The notes: generated from the letters alone by a model not told the origin. Shown: positions 33,969 to 42,600, numbered from the stretch's first letter. The stretch: 64,000 bases of DNA from Intestinimonas massiliensis (ex Afouda et al. 2020) (GCF_001244995.1 NZ_LN869529.1:1444957-1508956); one strand, 5' to 3'. Program-made: numbers and translations.

Positions 33969-34209
33969 AGGCTGACAAAGCCTTATTGTTCCTTGTCAAA
34001 GAAAGCCCGCAAGACAACGGCGGCGCAGTATAACAGGCAAACGAATACATACCGCTTATATCGAGCCGAACAGCGGGTACGCCATGACCGCTTTTCACAC
34101 AGGGAAAGCCGAGCGAGAAATACCGCGCTGCAAAACAGGTTTAGCAGCTTGTGGGCGACGACATATAGGCGGGACGAAACGCCTTTATAGCCATAGTCCG
34201 AGCGTTAAG

Positions 34210-34330
34210 AGCGTCGCAGGCATTGGGTAAAGCTGCCTTAAATGAGCAGGGGTGAAACTCCCGCGGTGCTGCCGCTGACAGCCGTTCGTTTCTGCCTTAT
34301 TTCTCATATCGTACAAGCCGGAGCGCATAT
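34210..34330 (+). ncRNA. Structured RNA candidate with cobalamin-riboswitch-like blocks
   Basis: GGGGTGAAACTCCCGCGG (34,249-34,266) followed by GCCGCTG (34,271-34,277) resembles the core of cobalamin riboswitches (GGTG, AATCC, CCGCC, CTG). A weak B12-box-like AAGCCGGAGCGC lies at 34,315-34,326. The block sits 40 bases before the DUF6870-like gene. The match is partial; it may be another RNA or chance. Confidence 0.35.
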
Positions 34331-34365
34331 TCTGTATTATGTCGCTATACCGGGAGGGAAAGAAG

Positions 34366-34620
34366 ATGATTAACAAGGTACAGCTTCAACAAATGAGAAG
34401 CGTTGATATAACACAGGTAGACCGCAGCACTTTGGTTGACATTCGTAATATCCATATCGACAGTTCTTTGCCAGCAGCAAAGAAAATGCAAAGTTACTTT
34501 GAGCAGATCGTAAATCCTTACTGTTTTCTTTGCGACGACACACCCGTAAAAATACGGTTTGTAGCAGAGGATAAAACATTGAAACAATCATTGTGCGACT
34601 ACTTTTTAAGTCTGAAATGA
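34366..34620 (+). CDS. DUF6870-like small protein before the recombinase
   Basis: 84 residues from ATG 34,366, with GGGAGGGAAAG upstream. Conserved blocks are QMRSVDITQVDRSTLVDIRN, IHIDSSLPAAKKMQSYFEQI and NPYCFLCDDTPVKIRF, as in small proteins commonly encoded just before the serine recombinase of Tn1549-like ICEs. Function unknown; the domain name is from memory of the pattern. Confidence 0.75.
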   Translation: MINKVQLQQMRSVDITQVDRSTLVDIRNIHIDSSLPAAKKMQSYFEQIVNPYCFLCDDTPVKIRFVAEDKTLKQSLCDYFLSLK

Positions 34621-34716
34621 CTTGCCTACTTTCCCTGCCCCAAAGGGTAAAGACCTTGTGATTATGGGGCTAAAATGGTATAATAGACCCGTAATTATAG
34701 GGGGAAAGGAGGTATT

Positions 34717-36399
34717 ATGCCCCGCATACGCAAAGACAAAACGGCACGCAGTTACGCAGAGCCGTTTTGGAAAATCGGGCTATACATTCGACTATCCAAA
34801 GAGGACGATAACGAGGACGAAAGCGAGAGTGTTATCAATCAAGAAAAGATACTCCGCGACTTTGTAGACAGCTATTTTGAGCCGGGTACTTTTGTCATTG
34901 TAGACGTGTTTGCCGACGACGGATTGACAGGCACAGACACAGCGCGACCAAACTTCAAACGGCTTGAGGGCTGTATTGTCCGCAAAGAAGTAAACTGCAT
35001 GATTATCAAATCCCTTGCACGCGGTTTCCGCAACCTTGCCGACCAGCAGAAGTTTTTGGAGGAGTTCATACCGATTAACGGCGCAAGGTTTATTTGCACA
35101 GGCACGCCATTCATTGATACCTACGCTAACCCCCATTCAGCAAGCGGACTTGAAGTACCTATAAGGGGAATGTTCAATGAACAGTTTGCCGCCACCACTT
35201 CCGAAGAAATCCGCAAAACTTTCAAGATGAAACGGGAGCGCGGCGAGTTCATCGGTGCATTTGCCACCTATGGTTATAAAAAAGACCCGAACGACAAAAA
35301 CAGCCTATTGGTAGATGAAGAAGCAGCGGAAGTTGTGAAAAGCATATATCATTGGTTTGTCAATGAGGGGTACAGCAAAATGGGGATTGCAAAAAGGCTT
35401 AATCAAATGGGAGAGCCTAACCCCGAAGCCTACAAAAAGAAAAAAGGATTGAAGTACAACAATCCTAATTCCGGCAAAAATGACGGGCTATGGTCTGCCA
35501 GCACGATTGCAAGGATATTGCAGAACGAAATCTATACGGGCGTAATGGTACAGGGCAGAAACCGCGTTATCAGCTACAAAGTCCATAAGCAGATCAGCGT
35601 CCCGGAAGATGAATGGTTTGTCGTCCCCAACACACACGAACCGATCATTGACAGAGAAACATTTGAGAAAGCGCAAGCCCTACATAAGCGCGACACAAGA
35701 ACGGCACCGGGCAAGCAGGAAGTCTATTTAATGTCCGGCTTTGTCCGTTGCGCAGACTGTCAAAAAGCCATGCGGCGAAAAACCGCCCGCAATATCGCCT
35801 ACTATTCTTGCCGCAGCTATACAGACAAAAAGATTTGCAGCAAACATTCTATCCGGCAGGATAAATTGGAAAATGCGGTTTTGGCAGCTTTGCAAATGCA
35901 AATTGCCCTTGTAGATCAGCTTGCAGAAGAAATTGAACGTATCAACAACGCGCCTGTAATCAACAGGGAAAACAAACGGTTATCCTATTCATTGAAACAG
36001 GCAGAAAAGCAACTAAAACAGTACAATGACGCTTCCGACAGCTTGTACCTCGATTGGAAAAGCGGCGAAATCACAAAAGAAGAATACCGCCGCTTGAAAG
36101 GCAAGATTGCAGAACAGATACAGCAGCTTGAAGCGAATATCTCTTATCTGAAAGAGGAAATGCAAATCATGGCTGACGGTATCGGAGCCGACGACCCGTA
36201 TCTAACCGCCTTTCTGAAATATAAAAACATTCAGAGCCTAAACCGAGGAATTGTAGTTGAACTTATCAAAGCGGTTTGGGTGCATGAGAACGGGGAAATA
36301 ACGGTTGACTTCAATTTTGCCGACGAGTACCAGCGAATTATTGATTACATCGAGAATAACCACAACATAATTACGGTGATTGAGAGCAAGGCGATATGA
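34717..36399 (+). CDS. Large serine recombinase (ICE integrase)
   Basis: 560 residues. The N-terminal resolvase domain begins LYIRLSKEDDNEDESESV with the catalytic Ser in RLSKED, followed by DVFADDGLTGTDTARPNFKR. The recombinase domain (about 190-320) has FIGAFATYGYKKDP and NEIYTGVMVQGR. A zinc-ribbon region has FVRCADCQKAMRR and CRSYTDKKICSKHSI, then a coiled coil (about 410-490). The layout is that of TnpX/Tn1549-type integrases. AAAGGAGG precedes the ATG. As the last gene before the element end, it performs integration and excision, presumably with a directionality factor. Confidence 0.96.
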   Translation: MPRIRKDKTARSYAEPFWKIGLYIRLSKEDDNEDESESVINQEKILRDFVDSYFEPGTFVIVDVFADDGLTGTDTARPNFKRLEGCIVRKEVNCMIIKSLARGFRNLADQQKFLEEFIPINGARFICTGTPFIDTYANPHSASGLEVPIRGMFNEQFAATTSEEIRKTFKMKRERGEFIGAFATYGYKKDPNDKNSLLVDEEAAEVVKSIYHWFVNEGYSKMGIAKRLNQMGEPNPEAYKKKKGLKYNNPNSGKNDGLWSASTIARILQNEIYTGVMVQGRNRVISYKVHKQISVPEDEWFVVPNTHEPIIDRETFEKAQALHKRDTRTAPGKQEVYLMSGFVRCADCQKAMRRKTARNIAYYSCRSYTDKKICSKHSIRQDKLENAVLAALQMQIALVDQLAEEIERINNAPVINRENKRLSYSLKQAEKQLKQYNDASDSLYLDWKSGEITKEEYRRLKGKIAEQIQQLEANISYLKEEMQIMADGIGADDPYLTAFLKYKNIQSLNRGIVVELIKAVWVHENGEITVDFNFADEYQRIIDYIENNHNIITVIESKAI

Positions 36400-36444
36400 C
36401 GGGCTTTCTACTCACCGCAAAGCAAAAGCTAATGTTGTGCATAA

Positions 36445-37098
36445 ATAAACGGCTCTACCGGTCCTACCGGCCCCACCGGCGCGACGGGCGCCACGGGCGC
36501 CACCGGTCCTACCGGCCCCACCGGCGCGGCGACGGGTGCTGCGGGCGCTACCGGTCCTGCCGGCCCCACTGGCCCGATTGGCCCCATCGGACCCACCGGC
36601 CCCACCGGCACCTGTGTCTGCCCCTGCCGTTCTACAGGTGAAATGGTCCTGAACGGGGGAATGGAGCAGTTCACAGGCAGTGTACCCACCAATTGGAACA
36701 CCAACGATGCGCAAAGGATATCCAGGGTGACCGCTCAGGGCCGGGTCCACACCGGCAGTTCTGCCGTCAATCTGACGAACGGCGGTGAACTGTGGCAAGA
36801 CATCCGAATCACCGGTGGCTGCTATTTTGACTTCTCCTTCTTTGCCCGTGGAGAGGGAGCACAGGTCGCCATAGAGGCCACTGTCACCTTTATGAACGCA
36901 CAAGGAGACAGCCAGAGCGGGCTGACCATCTCCATCCACAGCCAGAATCTGACCAACGACAACCGGGAGTTTGCCTATTACCGCGGGATCACGGGCCAGG
37001 CGCCCGCCGGAGCCACGATGGCGCGGGTGCGCTTCGCGGTCACTGCGGAAGGCGGGCAGTCTGCCGATCTGGACGACGTGTCCTTCTCGACGGATTAA
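36445..37098 (+). pseudogene. 3' part of a collagen-like surface protein gene cut by the ICE
   Basis: From 36,451 the frame reads Gly-Ser-Thr-Gly-Pro-Thr repeats (about 50 residues of Gly-X-Y, rich in GPTGPTGAT), a short Cys-rich CVCPC, then a beta-rich C-terminal domain of about 150 residues ([10 protein letters not shown] to [10 protein letters not shown]) like those of exosporium and other surface collagen-like proteins. A stop codon in frame at 36,442 lies in ICE sequence, so start and N-terminus are missing and should lie beyond the ICE's left end. The C-terminal domain has a carbohydrate-binding-like sandwich pattern. An ATG at 36,643 could still express that domain alone. Confidence 0.85.
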
Positions 37099-37171
37099 AG
37101 CCGCAGCCGAAAGCCGGCTTGGGAGCGCTGCCTCAGAGGAGCAGCGCTCCCCTTTTTAACAGGAGGAATGT

Positions 37172-38272
37172 ATGGGGAACTATTCTGTCTGCGTCTATGC
37201 GATCTGCAAAAACGAGGAATCGTTTGTAGATCGCTGGATGGATTCCATGTCAGAGGCGGACCGGGTCGTGGTGCTGGACACGGGCTCGTCCGATGCGACC
37301 GTGGAAAAGCTGCGGAACCGGGGCGCCGAGGTAACGGTGGAAGTGATTTCCCCCTGGCGCTTCGACACCGCGCGCAATCGCTCCTTGGAGCTGGTACCGG
37401 AGGATGCGGACATCTGTGTATGCACCGATCTGGATGAAGTGTTCCAGCCCGGCTGGCGGGAGCGTCTGGAGGATGCCTGGACGCCCGGCGCGGGGCAGGC
37501 CACGTACCGCTATACCTGGTCTTTCAACCCCGACGGCTCGGAAGGCGTGGTGTTCTGGTACGAGAAGATACACGTCCGACACGGGTATCGCTGGGTCCAC
37601 CCGGTCCACGAGGTGCTCGTCTGGGTGGGAGAAGGAGCGCCCGGACCTATGGTAACGGCCGAGGGGGTGCAGCTTGACCATCACCCGGACCCCTCCAAAT
37701 CCAGAGGGCAGTACCTGCCGCTGCTGGAGCTGTCCGTGGCGGAGGACCCGGAGGACGACCGGAACGTCCACTATCTGGGCCGGGAGTACCTCTACCATGG
37801 GCGCTGGGAGGACTGCATCTCCACCCTGCAGCGCCACCTGGCCATGCCCAAAGCGGTTTGGCGGGACGAGCGGGCGGCCTCCATGCGGTATATGGCCAAG
37901 GCCTACCTTCAGTTGGGGGAGCCAGGCCCGGCCCGGGGCTGGTATCTTCGGGCGGTGGCCGAGGCGCCCCACCTGCGTGAGCCCTACATCGACTTGGCGC
38001 TGCTGCTGTATGAACAGGAGGCGTGGGACGGGGTCCTCTATTTCACCGGCTGCGCTCTGTCCATCACCCACCGCCCCCGGACCTATATCTGTGAAGCCGC
38101 CCCGTGGGGCAGTCTGCCCTACGATCTGCGCGCCGTCGCCTTTTATCACACCGGTCGCTTTTCGCAGGCTCTGGAGGCAGCACAGGCGGCGCTTGCCCTG
38201 GAACCGGAAAATGAGCGCCTGCGAGGAAATGTGGATTTACTCAACCGCATGATCCCATCGGATCAGACTTGA
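37172..38272 (+). CDS. Family 2-like glycosyltransferase with TPR-like C-terminus
   Basis: 366 residues. The N-terminal GT-A domain has VYAICKNEESFVDRW, LDTGSSDATVEKL and the metal-binding-type CTDLDEVF motif near residue 90. The C-terminal half (about 190-366) is helical with repeats of TPR kind. AGGAGG lies seven bases before the ATG. It follows the collagen-like gene by 73 bases, and such transferases often glycosylate the Thr residues of collagen-like repeats; that substrate is inferred from position. Confidence 0.88.
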   Translation: MGNYSVCVYAICKNEESFVDRWMDSMSEADRVVVLDTGSSDATVEKLRNRGAEVTVEVISPWRFDTARNRSLELVPEDADICVCTDLDEVFQPGWRERLEDAWTPGAGQATYRYTWSFNPDGSEGVVFWYEKIHVRHGYRWVHPVHEVLVWVGEGAPGPMVTAEGVQLDHHPDPSKSRGQYLPLLELSVAEDPEDDRNVHYLGREYLYHGRWEDCISTLQRHLAMPKAVWRDERAASMRYMAKAYLQLGEPGPARGWYLRAVAEAPHLREPYIDLALLLYEQEAWDGVLYFTGCALSITHRPRTYICEAAPWGSLPYDLRAVAFYHTGRFSQALEAAQAALALEPENERLRGNVDLLNRMIPSDQT

Positions 38273-38573
38273 TACGAACAAGTGCGGGCTGGCGCATGTT
38301 TGACAAAGGTATGTTCCAAAATCGGTTCTCTACTGCTGAAGGGCAATGTGCTCTGGTGTGTGATATTCCGATGCTCCGGATGCCAAACCATTGGGGCGCT
38401 ACCGGTCACTTGAGGCGGCAGCAGACCCCGGCGCCGCACAGCGGAGCCCAAACAGTATAGATGCTGACCCTTTCAGGTCCGCAACCAAAACGAAACCGAA
38501 ACTAAACCGAAGCCCGGCGCAGCGGGTTCGGTTTGGAAAGGAGGAGCAGCGGCATAAGCACGCTTTGACTTTT

Positions 38574-38611
38574 AAAAAAGTCGGAGCAAGCGATATGTAG
38601 CTTGCTCCGAC
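38574..38611 (-). terminator. Terminator of the tRNA array
   Basis: On the minus strand, GTCGGAGCAAGC and its complement form a perfect 12 bp stem (38,580-38,611) with an eight-base loop, followed by six T. It lies directly after tRNA-Lys. The interval 38,273-38,573 between the glycosyltransferase and this hairpin shows no gene. Confidence 0.92.
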
Positions 38612-38612
38612 G

Positions 38613-38688
38613 TGGTGACCCGTCGGAGATTCGAACTCCGGACACCCTGCTTAAAAGGCAGGTGCTCTGCCGACTGAGCTAACGGGTC
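38613..38688 (-). tRNA. tRNA-Lys (TTT)
   Basis: 76 bases with encoded CCA; acceptor GACCCGT/ACGGGTC, anticodon loop CTTTTAA (TTT), T-loop GTTCGAATC. Last gene of the array. Confidence 0.97.
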
Positions 38689-38745
38689 ACATATCTATAT
38701 CACCACGCACTTTCTCCCGTCTCCGGTAAAAATGCGTGCCGTTTT

Positions 38746-38820
38746 TGGCTGGGATGGCTGGACTCGAACCAGCGAATGCGGGAGTCAAAGTCCCGTGCCT
38801 TACCACTTGGCTACACCCCA
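38746..38820 (-). tRNA. tRNA-Gln (TTG)
   Basis: 75 bases with encoded CCA; acceptor TGGGGTG/CATCCCA, anticodon loop CTTTGAC (TTG), T-loop GTTCGAGTC. Confidence 0.97.
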
Positions 38821-38882
38821 TCAGGCTGGTTCCAAAGCAACGGGCCGGAGCGGACGCTCCGGCCCTTCTGCCTTGAGATTTA

Positions 38883-38959
38883 TGGGGTGGGTGACGGGAC
38901 TCGAACCCGCGACACTCGGAACCACAATCCGATGCTCTACCAACTGAACTACACCCACC
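38883..38959 (-). tRNA. tRNA-His (GTG)
   Basis: 77 bases with encoded CCA and the extra 5' G pairing with discriminator C, the hallmark of tRNA-His; acceptor GTGGGTG/CACCCAC; anticodon GTG. Confidence 0.97.
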
Positions 38960-38983
38960 ATAGGCTTGCGGAGACGGTGCAAA

Positions 38984-39060
<77 letters not shown>

Positions 39061-39063
39061 GTA

Positions 39064-39137
39064 TGGAGCGGGTGATGGGAATCGAACCCACGCGACCAGC
39101 TTGGAAGGCTGGGATTCTACCATTGAACTACACCCGC
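39064..39137 (-). tRNA. tRNA-Gly (TCC)
   Basis: 74 bases with encoded CCA; acceptor GCGGGTG/CACCCGC, anticodon loop CTTCCAA (TCC), T-loop GTTCGATTC. First gene of the array, directly behind the promoter. Confidence 0.97.
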
Positions 39138-39172
39138 ATGGGAGCGGCACTCCAAGGAATGTCAGCCATAGT

Positions 39173-39202
39173 ATATTAGCATAAATCCTGCCGGCTTGTC
39201 AA
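39173..39202 (-). promoter_or_regulatory. Promoter of the tRNA array
   Basis: On the minus strand TTGACA (39,197-39,202), 18 bases, TAATAT (39,173-39,178), about 35 bases before tRNA-Gly. All five tRNAs read away from it. Confidence 0.85.
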
Positions 39203-39229
39203 TCCTTTTTTCACCATACGTGCTTTTTT

Positions 39230-40288
39230 TCATCGCAGCGCAGCGTCGCAGTAGGCACAGCAATCCACGCCGCTGTTTTCCTTCACCAGAGGCGGCAGGT
39301 ACAACTCGGTCTGGGTGATGCACCGGGGATTGGAGCACACCGGCCGGGTACCGATCTCCACCGGGTCCGGCGTCAGACGTTCCTGATTGGCCAGGTCGGT
39401 CAACAGGGCCATGCGGGCGAACATGCCGTAGCGGGCCTGCTCAAAGTAGACTGCCCGGGGGTCGTCGTCCACATCCACCGTGATCTCATCCACCCGGGGC
39501 AGTGGGTGCATCACCAGCAGGTCCTTTTTGGCCCGGTCCAGCTTCCGCCGGGTCAGGATGTAGATTCCCTTGTTGCGCTCGTATTCCAGCGGGTCCACGA
39601 AGCGCTCCCGCTGGATGCGGGTCATATACAGCACATCCAGCGAGGGGATGACCGACTCCAGGCCGGTGACCTCGGTGAACCGCATGCCGTTCTCCCGCAT
39701 AAAGGCGCGCATATACTCGGGCACCGCCAGCTCCCGGGGGGAGATCAGAAAAAACTTGATGCCGTCGAACTTGGCCATGGCCTTGATGAGGGAGTGTACG
39801 GTCCGGCCGTTCTTCAGGTCGCCGCACAGGCCCACGGACAGCCCGTCCACCCCGCCCCGAAGACGGGTGATGGTGGTCAGGTCGGCGGTGGTCTGGGTCG
39901 GGTGCATGTGGCCTCCGTCGCCGGCGTTGACGACCGGGACGTGGGAGTAGAGGGAAGCCGCCTTGGCTGCGCCCTCCTTTGGATTGCGCATGACCACCAC
40001 GTCGGCATAGCCAGACACCATTTTGATGGTGTCCTTCAGGGTCTCGCCCTTGGCCACGGAGGAAGAGTTGGGGTCGGCAAAGCCGAACACCGTGCCACCC
40101 ACCCGCAGCATGGCGGTCTGGAAGGAAAAGTTGGTCCGGGTGGAGGGCTCATAGAATAAGCTGGCCATCACCTTTCCCCGGCATGCGTCCAAAAAATCAG
40201 CGGGGTGGTCCATGATATCGCTGCACCGACGGTACAACGTCTCCCACTCCGCTCGTGACAAATCTCCAAAATCGATGAGATGCCGCAT
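39230..40288 (-). CDS. pyrB: Aspartate carbamoyltransferase with a C-terminal PyrI-like zinc ribbon
   Basis: 352 residues, about 45 longer than a plain catalytic chain. It joins carbamoyl phosphate and aspartate in pyrimidine synthesis. Carbamoyl-phosphate-binding motif FYEPSTRTNFSF is near residue 46; HPTQTTADL and HPLPRVDEI are the other active-site loops. The extra C-terminus has CSNPRC, a 24-residue spacer with EL and E-rich strand, then CAYC. This Cys-x4-Cys...Cys-x2-Cys pattern is that of the zinc domain of the regulatory chain PyrI, here without the allosteric nucleotide domain. A promoter is visible upstream. Confidence 0.95.
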   Translation of the reverse strand: MRHLIDFGDLSRAEWETLYRRCSDIMDHPADFLDACRGKVMASLFYEPSTRTNFSFQTAMLRVGGTVFGFADPNSSSVAKGETLKDTIKMVSGYADVVVMRNPKEGAAKAASLYSHVPVVNAGDGGHMHPTQTTADLTTITRLRGGVDGLSVGLCGDLKNGRTVHSLIKAMAKFDGIKFFLISPRELAVPEYMRAFMRENGMRFTEVTGLESVIPSLDVLYMTRIQRERFVDPLEYERNKGIYILTRRKLDRAKKDLLVMHPLPRVDEITVDVDDDPRAVYFEQARYGMFARMALLTDLANQERLTPDPVEIGTRPVCSNPRCITQTELYLPPLVKENSGVDCCAYCDAALR

Positions 40289-40318
40289 TTCTTCCCTGTC
40301 CCCTTTTGAATTTTCCTT

Positions 40319-40347
40319 ATTTTATCACAAGCCCCACCCCCAGACAA
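40319..40347 (-). promoter_or_regulatory. Promoter of pyrB
   Basis: On the minus strand TTGTCT (40,342-40,347), 17 bases, TAAAAT (40,319-40,324), 30 bases before the pyrB ATG. No PyrR attenuator hairpin was recognised in the short leader. Confidence 0.65.
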
Positions 40348-40491
40348 GAGGCAACCCGACAAATTTCCGCCCGCAGACGGGCTGTAATCGTCACTTTCGA
40401 CCGATAGCGGCCTGCCAAAAAATACACCGCATGATTTGGTCCGCCCCGCCCATGCTAAGGGATACAGCATGGAATGGGGGAATCGCTTTTG

Positions 40492-41052
40492 ATGGCGGCA
40501 TGGTTCTGGTATTTTGTCCTCTACAGCTTTCTGGGCTTCCTGGTGGAGGTGGTCTTCGCGCGAATCACCCATAATCCCAAAAGGGATCGAAAATGCCTCT
40601 ATTTCCTGCCGCTCTGCCCGGTGTACGGGCTGGGCGTGCTTTTGATGCTGGCCCTGCCCGCCGCCCGTTCCAATTCCTGGCTGCTGTTTCTGTGGGCCGC
40701 CCTGTCCGCCACCGGAGCGGAGTACCTCATGGACCTCTTCTATGACAGGGTGCTGGGGGTCTCCTTCTGGGATTATTCCCATCTTCCTCTGAACCTCCAC
40801 GGCAGGGTCTGTCTGCTTTTCTCCTTTTTCTGGGGCATTTTGGGCCTGATCGCCGTCCGGCTGGTCCACCCTCTCGCGGCGGAGCTGGTCTCCCGCATCC
40901 CGCAGGCGGTCACCCTCCCCGCCGCCCTGTTCCTGGCGCTGGACATCGGCTTTTCCGTCTTTGTGCTCCGCCGGGACGGCACCACGGACGCGCTGATGTG
41001 GTACCGCCGTCTGCCCGCCCGCGGCGCCCGGCACTCTCTCCCGGAAAAGTAA
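40492..41052 (+). CDS. CmpB-type putative ABC transporter permease (membrane protein)
   Basis: 186 residues from ATG 40,492, ten bases behind GGGGGA; an ATG at 40,474 gives six more residues. Five hydrophobic segments are seen. The N-terminus (WYFVLYSFLGFLVEVVFA) and the GAEYLMDLFYDRVLGVSFWD block are typical of the PF06541-type proteins annotated as putative ABC permeases in Clostridia. No ATPase is nearby, so the transporter label is doubtful. Confidence 0.82.
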   Translation: MAAWFWYFVLYSFLGFLVEVVFARITHNPKRDRKCLYFLPLCPVYGLGVLLMLALPAARSNSWLLFLWAALSATGAEYLMDLFYDRVLGVSFWDYSHLPLNLHGRVCLLFSFFWGILGLIAVRLVHPLAAELVSRIPQAVTLPAALFLALDIGFSVFVLRRDGTTDALMWYRRLPARGARHSLPEK

Positions 41053-41084
41053 GGGCCGGACGGAGCTTTCCCGTCCGGCTCTCC

Positions 41085-41306
41085 TCACAGATTGCGCAGC
41101 TCCCGCAGGGTCTCGTTGATGACCATCTTGGGTAAGTACACCTGGGCAAAGCCGATGAGCTGGTTCAGCGTCAGGCCCCTGGCTGCAGGCACCATGGGGT
41201 GGTTGAGAAATTTTCCAAACCGCTTTTGAAAGACTGCGCGGGAGGCCGGATCGTCCAGCAATTCCCCCACCAAGATCTGATTGTTCCGCAAATCCACATT
41301 GATCAC
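41085..41306 (-). CDS. Small conserved-looking protein of unknown function
   Basis: 73 residues, MINVDLRNNQILVGELLDDP at the start, then FQKRFGKFLNHPMVPAARGL and NQLIGFAQVYLPKMVINETL. The composition is soluble and helical. GAGAGG lies before the ATG at 41,306, so the frame is plausible; the sequence resembles a C-terminal helical segment found in some Clostridial glycoside-hydrolase-like proteins, but no function can be assigned. Confidence 0.6.
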   Translation of the reverse strand: MINVDLRNNQILVGELLDDPASRAVFQKRFGKFLNHPMVPAARGLTLNQLIGFAQVYLPKMVINETLRELRNL

Positions 41307-41408
41307 CTCTCTTCCATTCTATGCGCGCCGGGCCAGTCCCTTGCACGCGGGAGGAATCCGTGGTAAAATGTTTTACTCTATATATTTCGGTCGAAAGGAT
41401 ACCTACTT

Positions 41409-42254
41409 ATGAAACAACGGAAATGGGATGATCCCAACTACAAGTCACTGCGGCAGGAGATCAAGGAGAAAAAGGGCGTCGCCACCCTGTACTTTATCCT
41501 GCGGGCCATGGTCCTTGTAGTGATGGTCGCGCAGTTCCTGAACGGCAACTTTGAAAACTTTTTCCTCTGTATTCTGACCCTCATTCTCTTTCTGGTGCCC
41601 ACCTTTCTTGAGCGTAAGATACATATTGATCTGCCGGACACCCTGGAGGTCATCATCCTCCTGTTTATTTTTGCTGCTGAGATTCTGGGGGAGATTCAGG
41701 CCTACTACATCACCTTTCCCTACTGGGATACCATGCTGCACACCCTGAATGGCTTCCTTTGTGCCGCCATCGGCTTCGCCCTGGTGGATATTCTGAACCG
41801 CAGTGAGCGCTTCTCCATTGAGCTGTCTCCCCTGTTTCTGGCCCTCGTGGCCTTCTGTTTCTCCATGACCATCGGTGTACTGTGGGAGTTCTTTGAGTGT
41901 ACCATGGACCAGTTCTTCCTGTTGGATATGCAGAAGGACACCGTGGTGCACACCATCTCCTCGGTCATGCTGGACCCGGCGGGCGGCAACCATCCCACGG
42001 CTATCAAAGGCATCACCGACGTCATCGTCGTCACAGCGGACGGCGCTGAGACCTCTCTGGGCCTGGGCGGTTACCTGGACATCGGTATCCTGGACACGAT
42101 GAAGGACCTGTTCGTCAATTTTATTGGCGCGGTAGTCTTTTCCATCATTGGCTATCTCTACGTCAAGTCCCGGGGCGAGGGCCGATTTGCCCGCCGCTTT
42201 ATTCCCCAGGTGGTCCAGGAGGAATGTTCTCCCAAGGAGGGTTTGTCTGAATAA
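41409..42254 (+). CDS. DUF2238/YjdF-like membrane protein
   Basis: 281 residues with about seven hydrophobic segments. Motifs FPYWDTMLHTLNGFLCA and MTIGVLWEFFECTMDQF are those of the YjdF/DUF2238 family of unknown function. The C-terminus is charged and cytoplasmic. GAAAGGATA stands before the ATG. No operon partner is evident. Confidence 0.82.
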   Translation: MKQRKWDDPNYKSLRQEIKEKKGVATLYFILRAMVLVVMVAQFLNGNFENFFLCILTLILFLVPTFLERKIHIDLPDTLEVIILLFIFAAEILGEIQAYYITFPYWDTMLHTLNGFLCAAIGFALVDILNRSERFSIELSPLFLALVAFCFSMTIGVLWEFFECTMDQFFLLDMQKDTVVHTISSVMLDPAGGNHPTAIKGITDVIVVTADGAETSLGLGGYLDIGILDTMKDLFVNFIGAVVFSIIGYLYVKSRGEGRFARRFIPQVVQEECSPKEGLSE

Positions 42255-42309
42255 GGCCCCAACCGGTGTGCATACTAGTTCTGTACCACACAAAGGAGGT
42301 CAAATTCAA

Positions 42310-42498
42310 ATGAATCAGAATCGACATGCCAATCCCAGCATCGCCTGCACCGTGTCCACCTGCGCCTTCCACTGCAAGGACCAGAACCACTGCTCTCTGA
42401 ACGAGATCAAGGTGGGCTGCTGCGATCCCAAGGTCACCGACTGCACCTCCACCGAGTGCGCTTCCTTCCAATTGGGCTCTTGTGACCACTGCCGCTAA
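42310..42498 (+). CDS. DUF1540 protein
   Basis: 62 residues with ten cysteines in the DUF1540 pattern (CTVSTCAFHCKDQNHCSL, then CCDPKVTDCTSTECASF). Such small metal- or disulfide-rich proteins are common in Clostridia and spores; function unknown. AAAGGAGG lies 12 bases before the ATG. Confidence 0.9.
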   Translation: MNQNRHANPSIACTVSTCAFHCKDQNHCSLNEIKVGCCDPKVTDCTSTECASFQLGSCDHCR

Positions 42499-42600
42499 AT
42501 CGGCAATCGTCCCGGAGGGACAGCCTCTGCGGCATCCCCGAAGCCGGAACCGGCTGTCCCTCACGACTCCCGTGCCTCGAAGCCCGTCTCAACACATAAA

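Larger units (their letters stand above)
1..36450 (+). mobile_element. Integrative conjugative element, Tn1549/Tn916-like (left end outside window)
   Basis: The stretch carries a full conjugation set: coupling protein, VirB6-like, PrgI and VirB4 proteins, topoisomerase III, a MOBP-type relaxase with MobC, TTRAP, orf7/orf8-like regulators and a large serine recombinase as the last gene. This order is the one known for Tn1549-type elements of Clostridia. The right boundary lies in the roughly 50 bases between the recombinase stop (36,399) and the first Gly-Ser-Thr codons of a collagen-like gene (36,451). Base composition changes there from moderate to high GC. The left end is not in the window, so the exact att core cannot be defined. 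Accessory genes sit at 23.6-32.8 kb, and a second mobile element is nested at 6.5-10.0 kb. Confidence 0.93.

Noticed and set aside
36451-36620. GC-rich tandem repeat as a CRISPR or minisatellite
   Set aside because: It reads as Gly-X-Thr codons in frame with a good C-terminal domain; no spacers or fixed repeat unit are present.
40474-40491. Earlier start for the CmpB-like gene
   Set aside because: The ATG at 40,474 has no ribosome site, whereas GGGGGA is well spaced for the ATG at 40,492.
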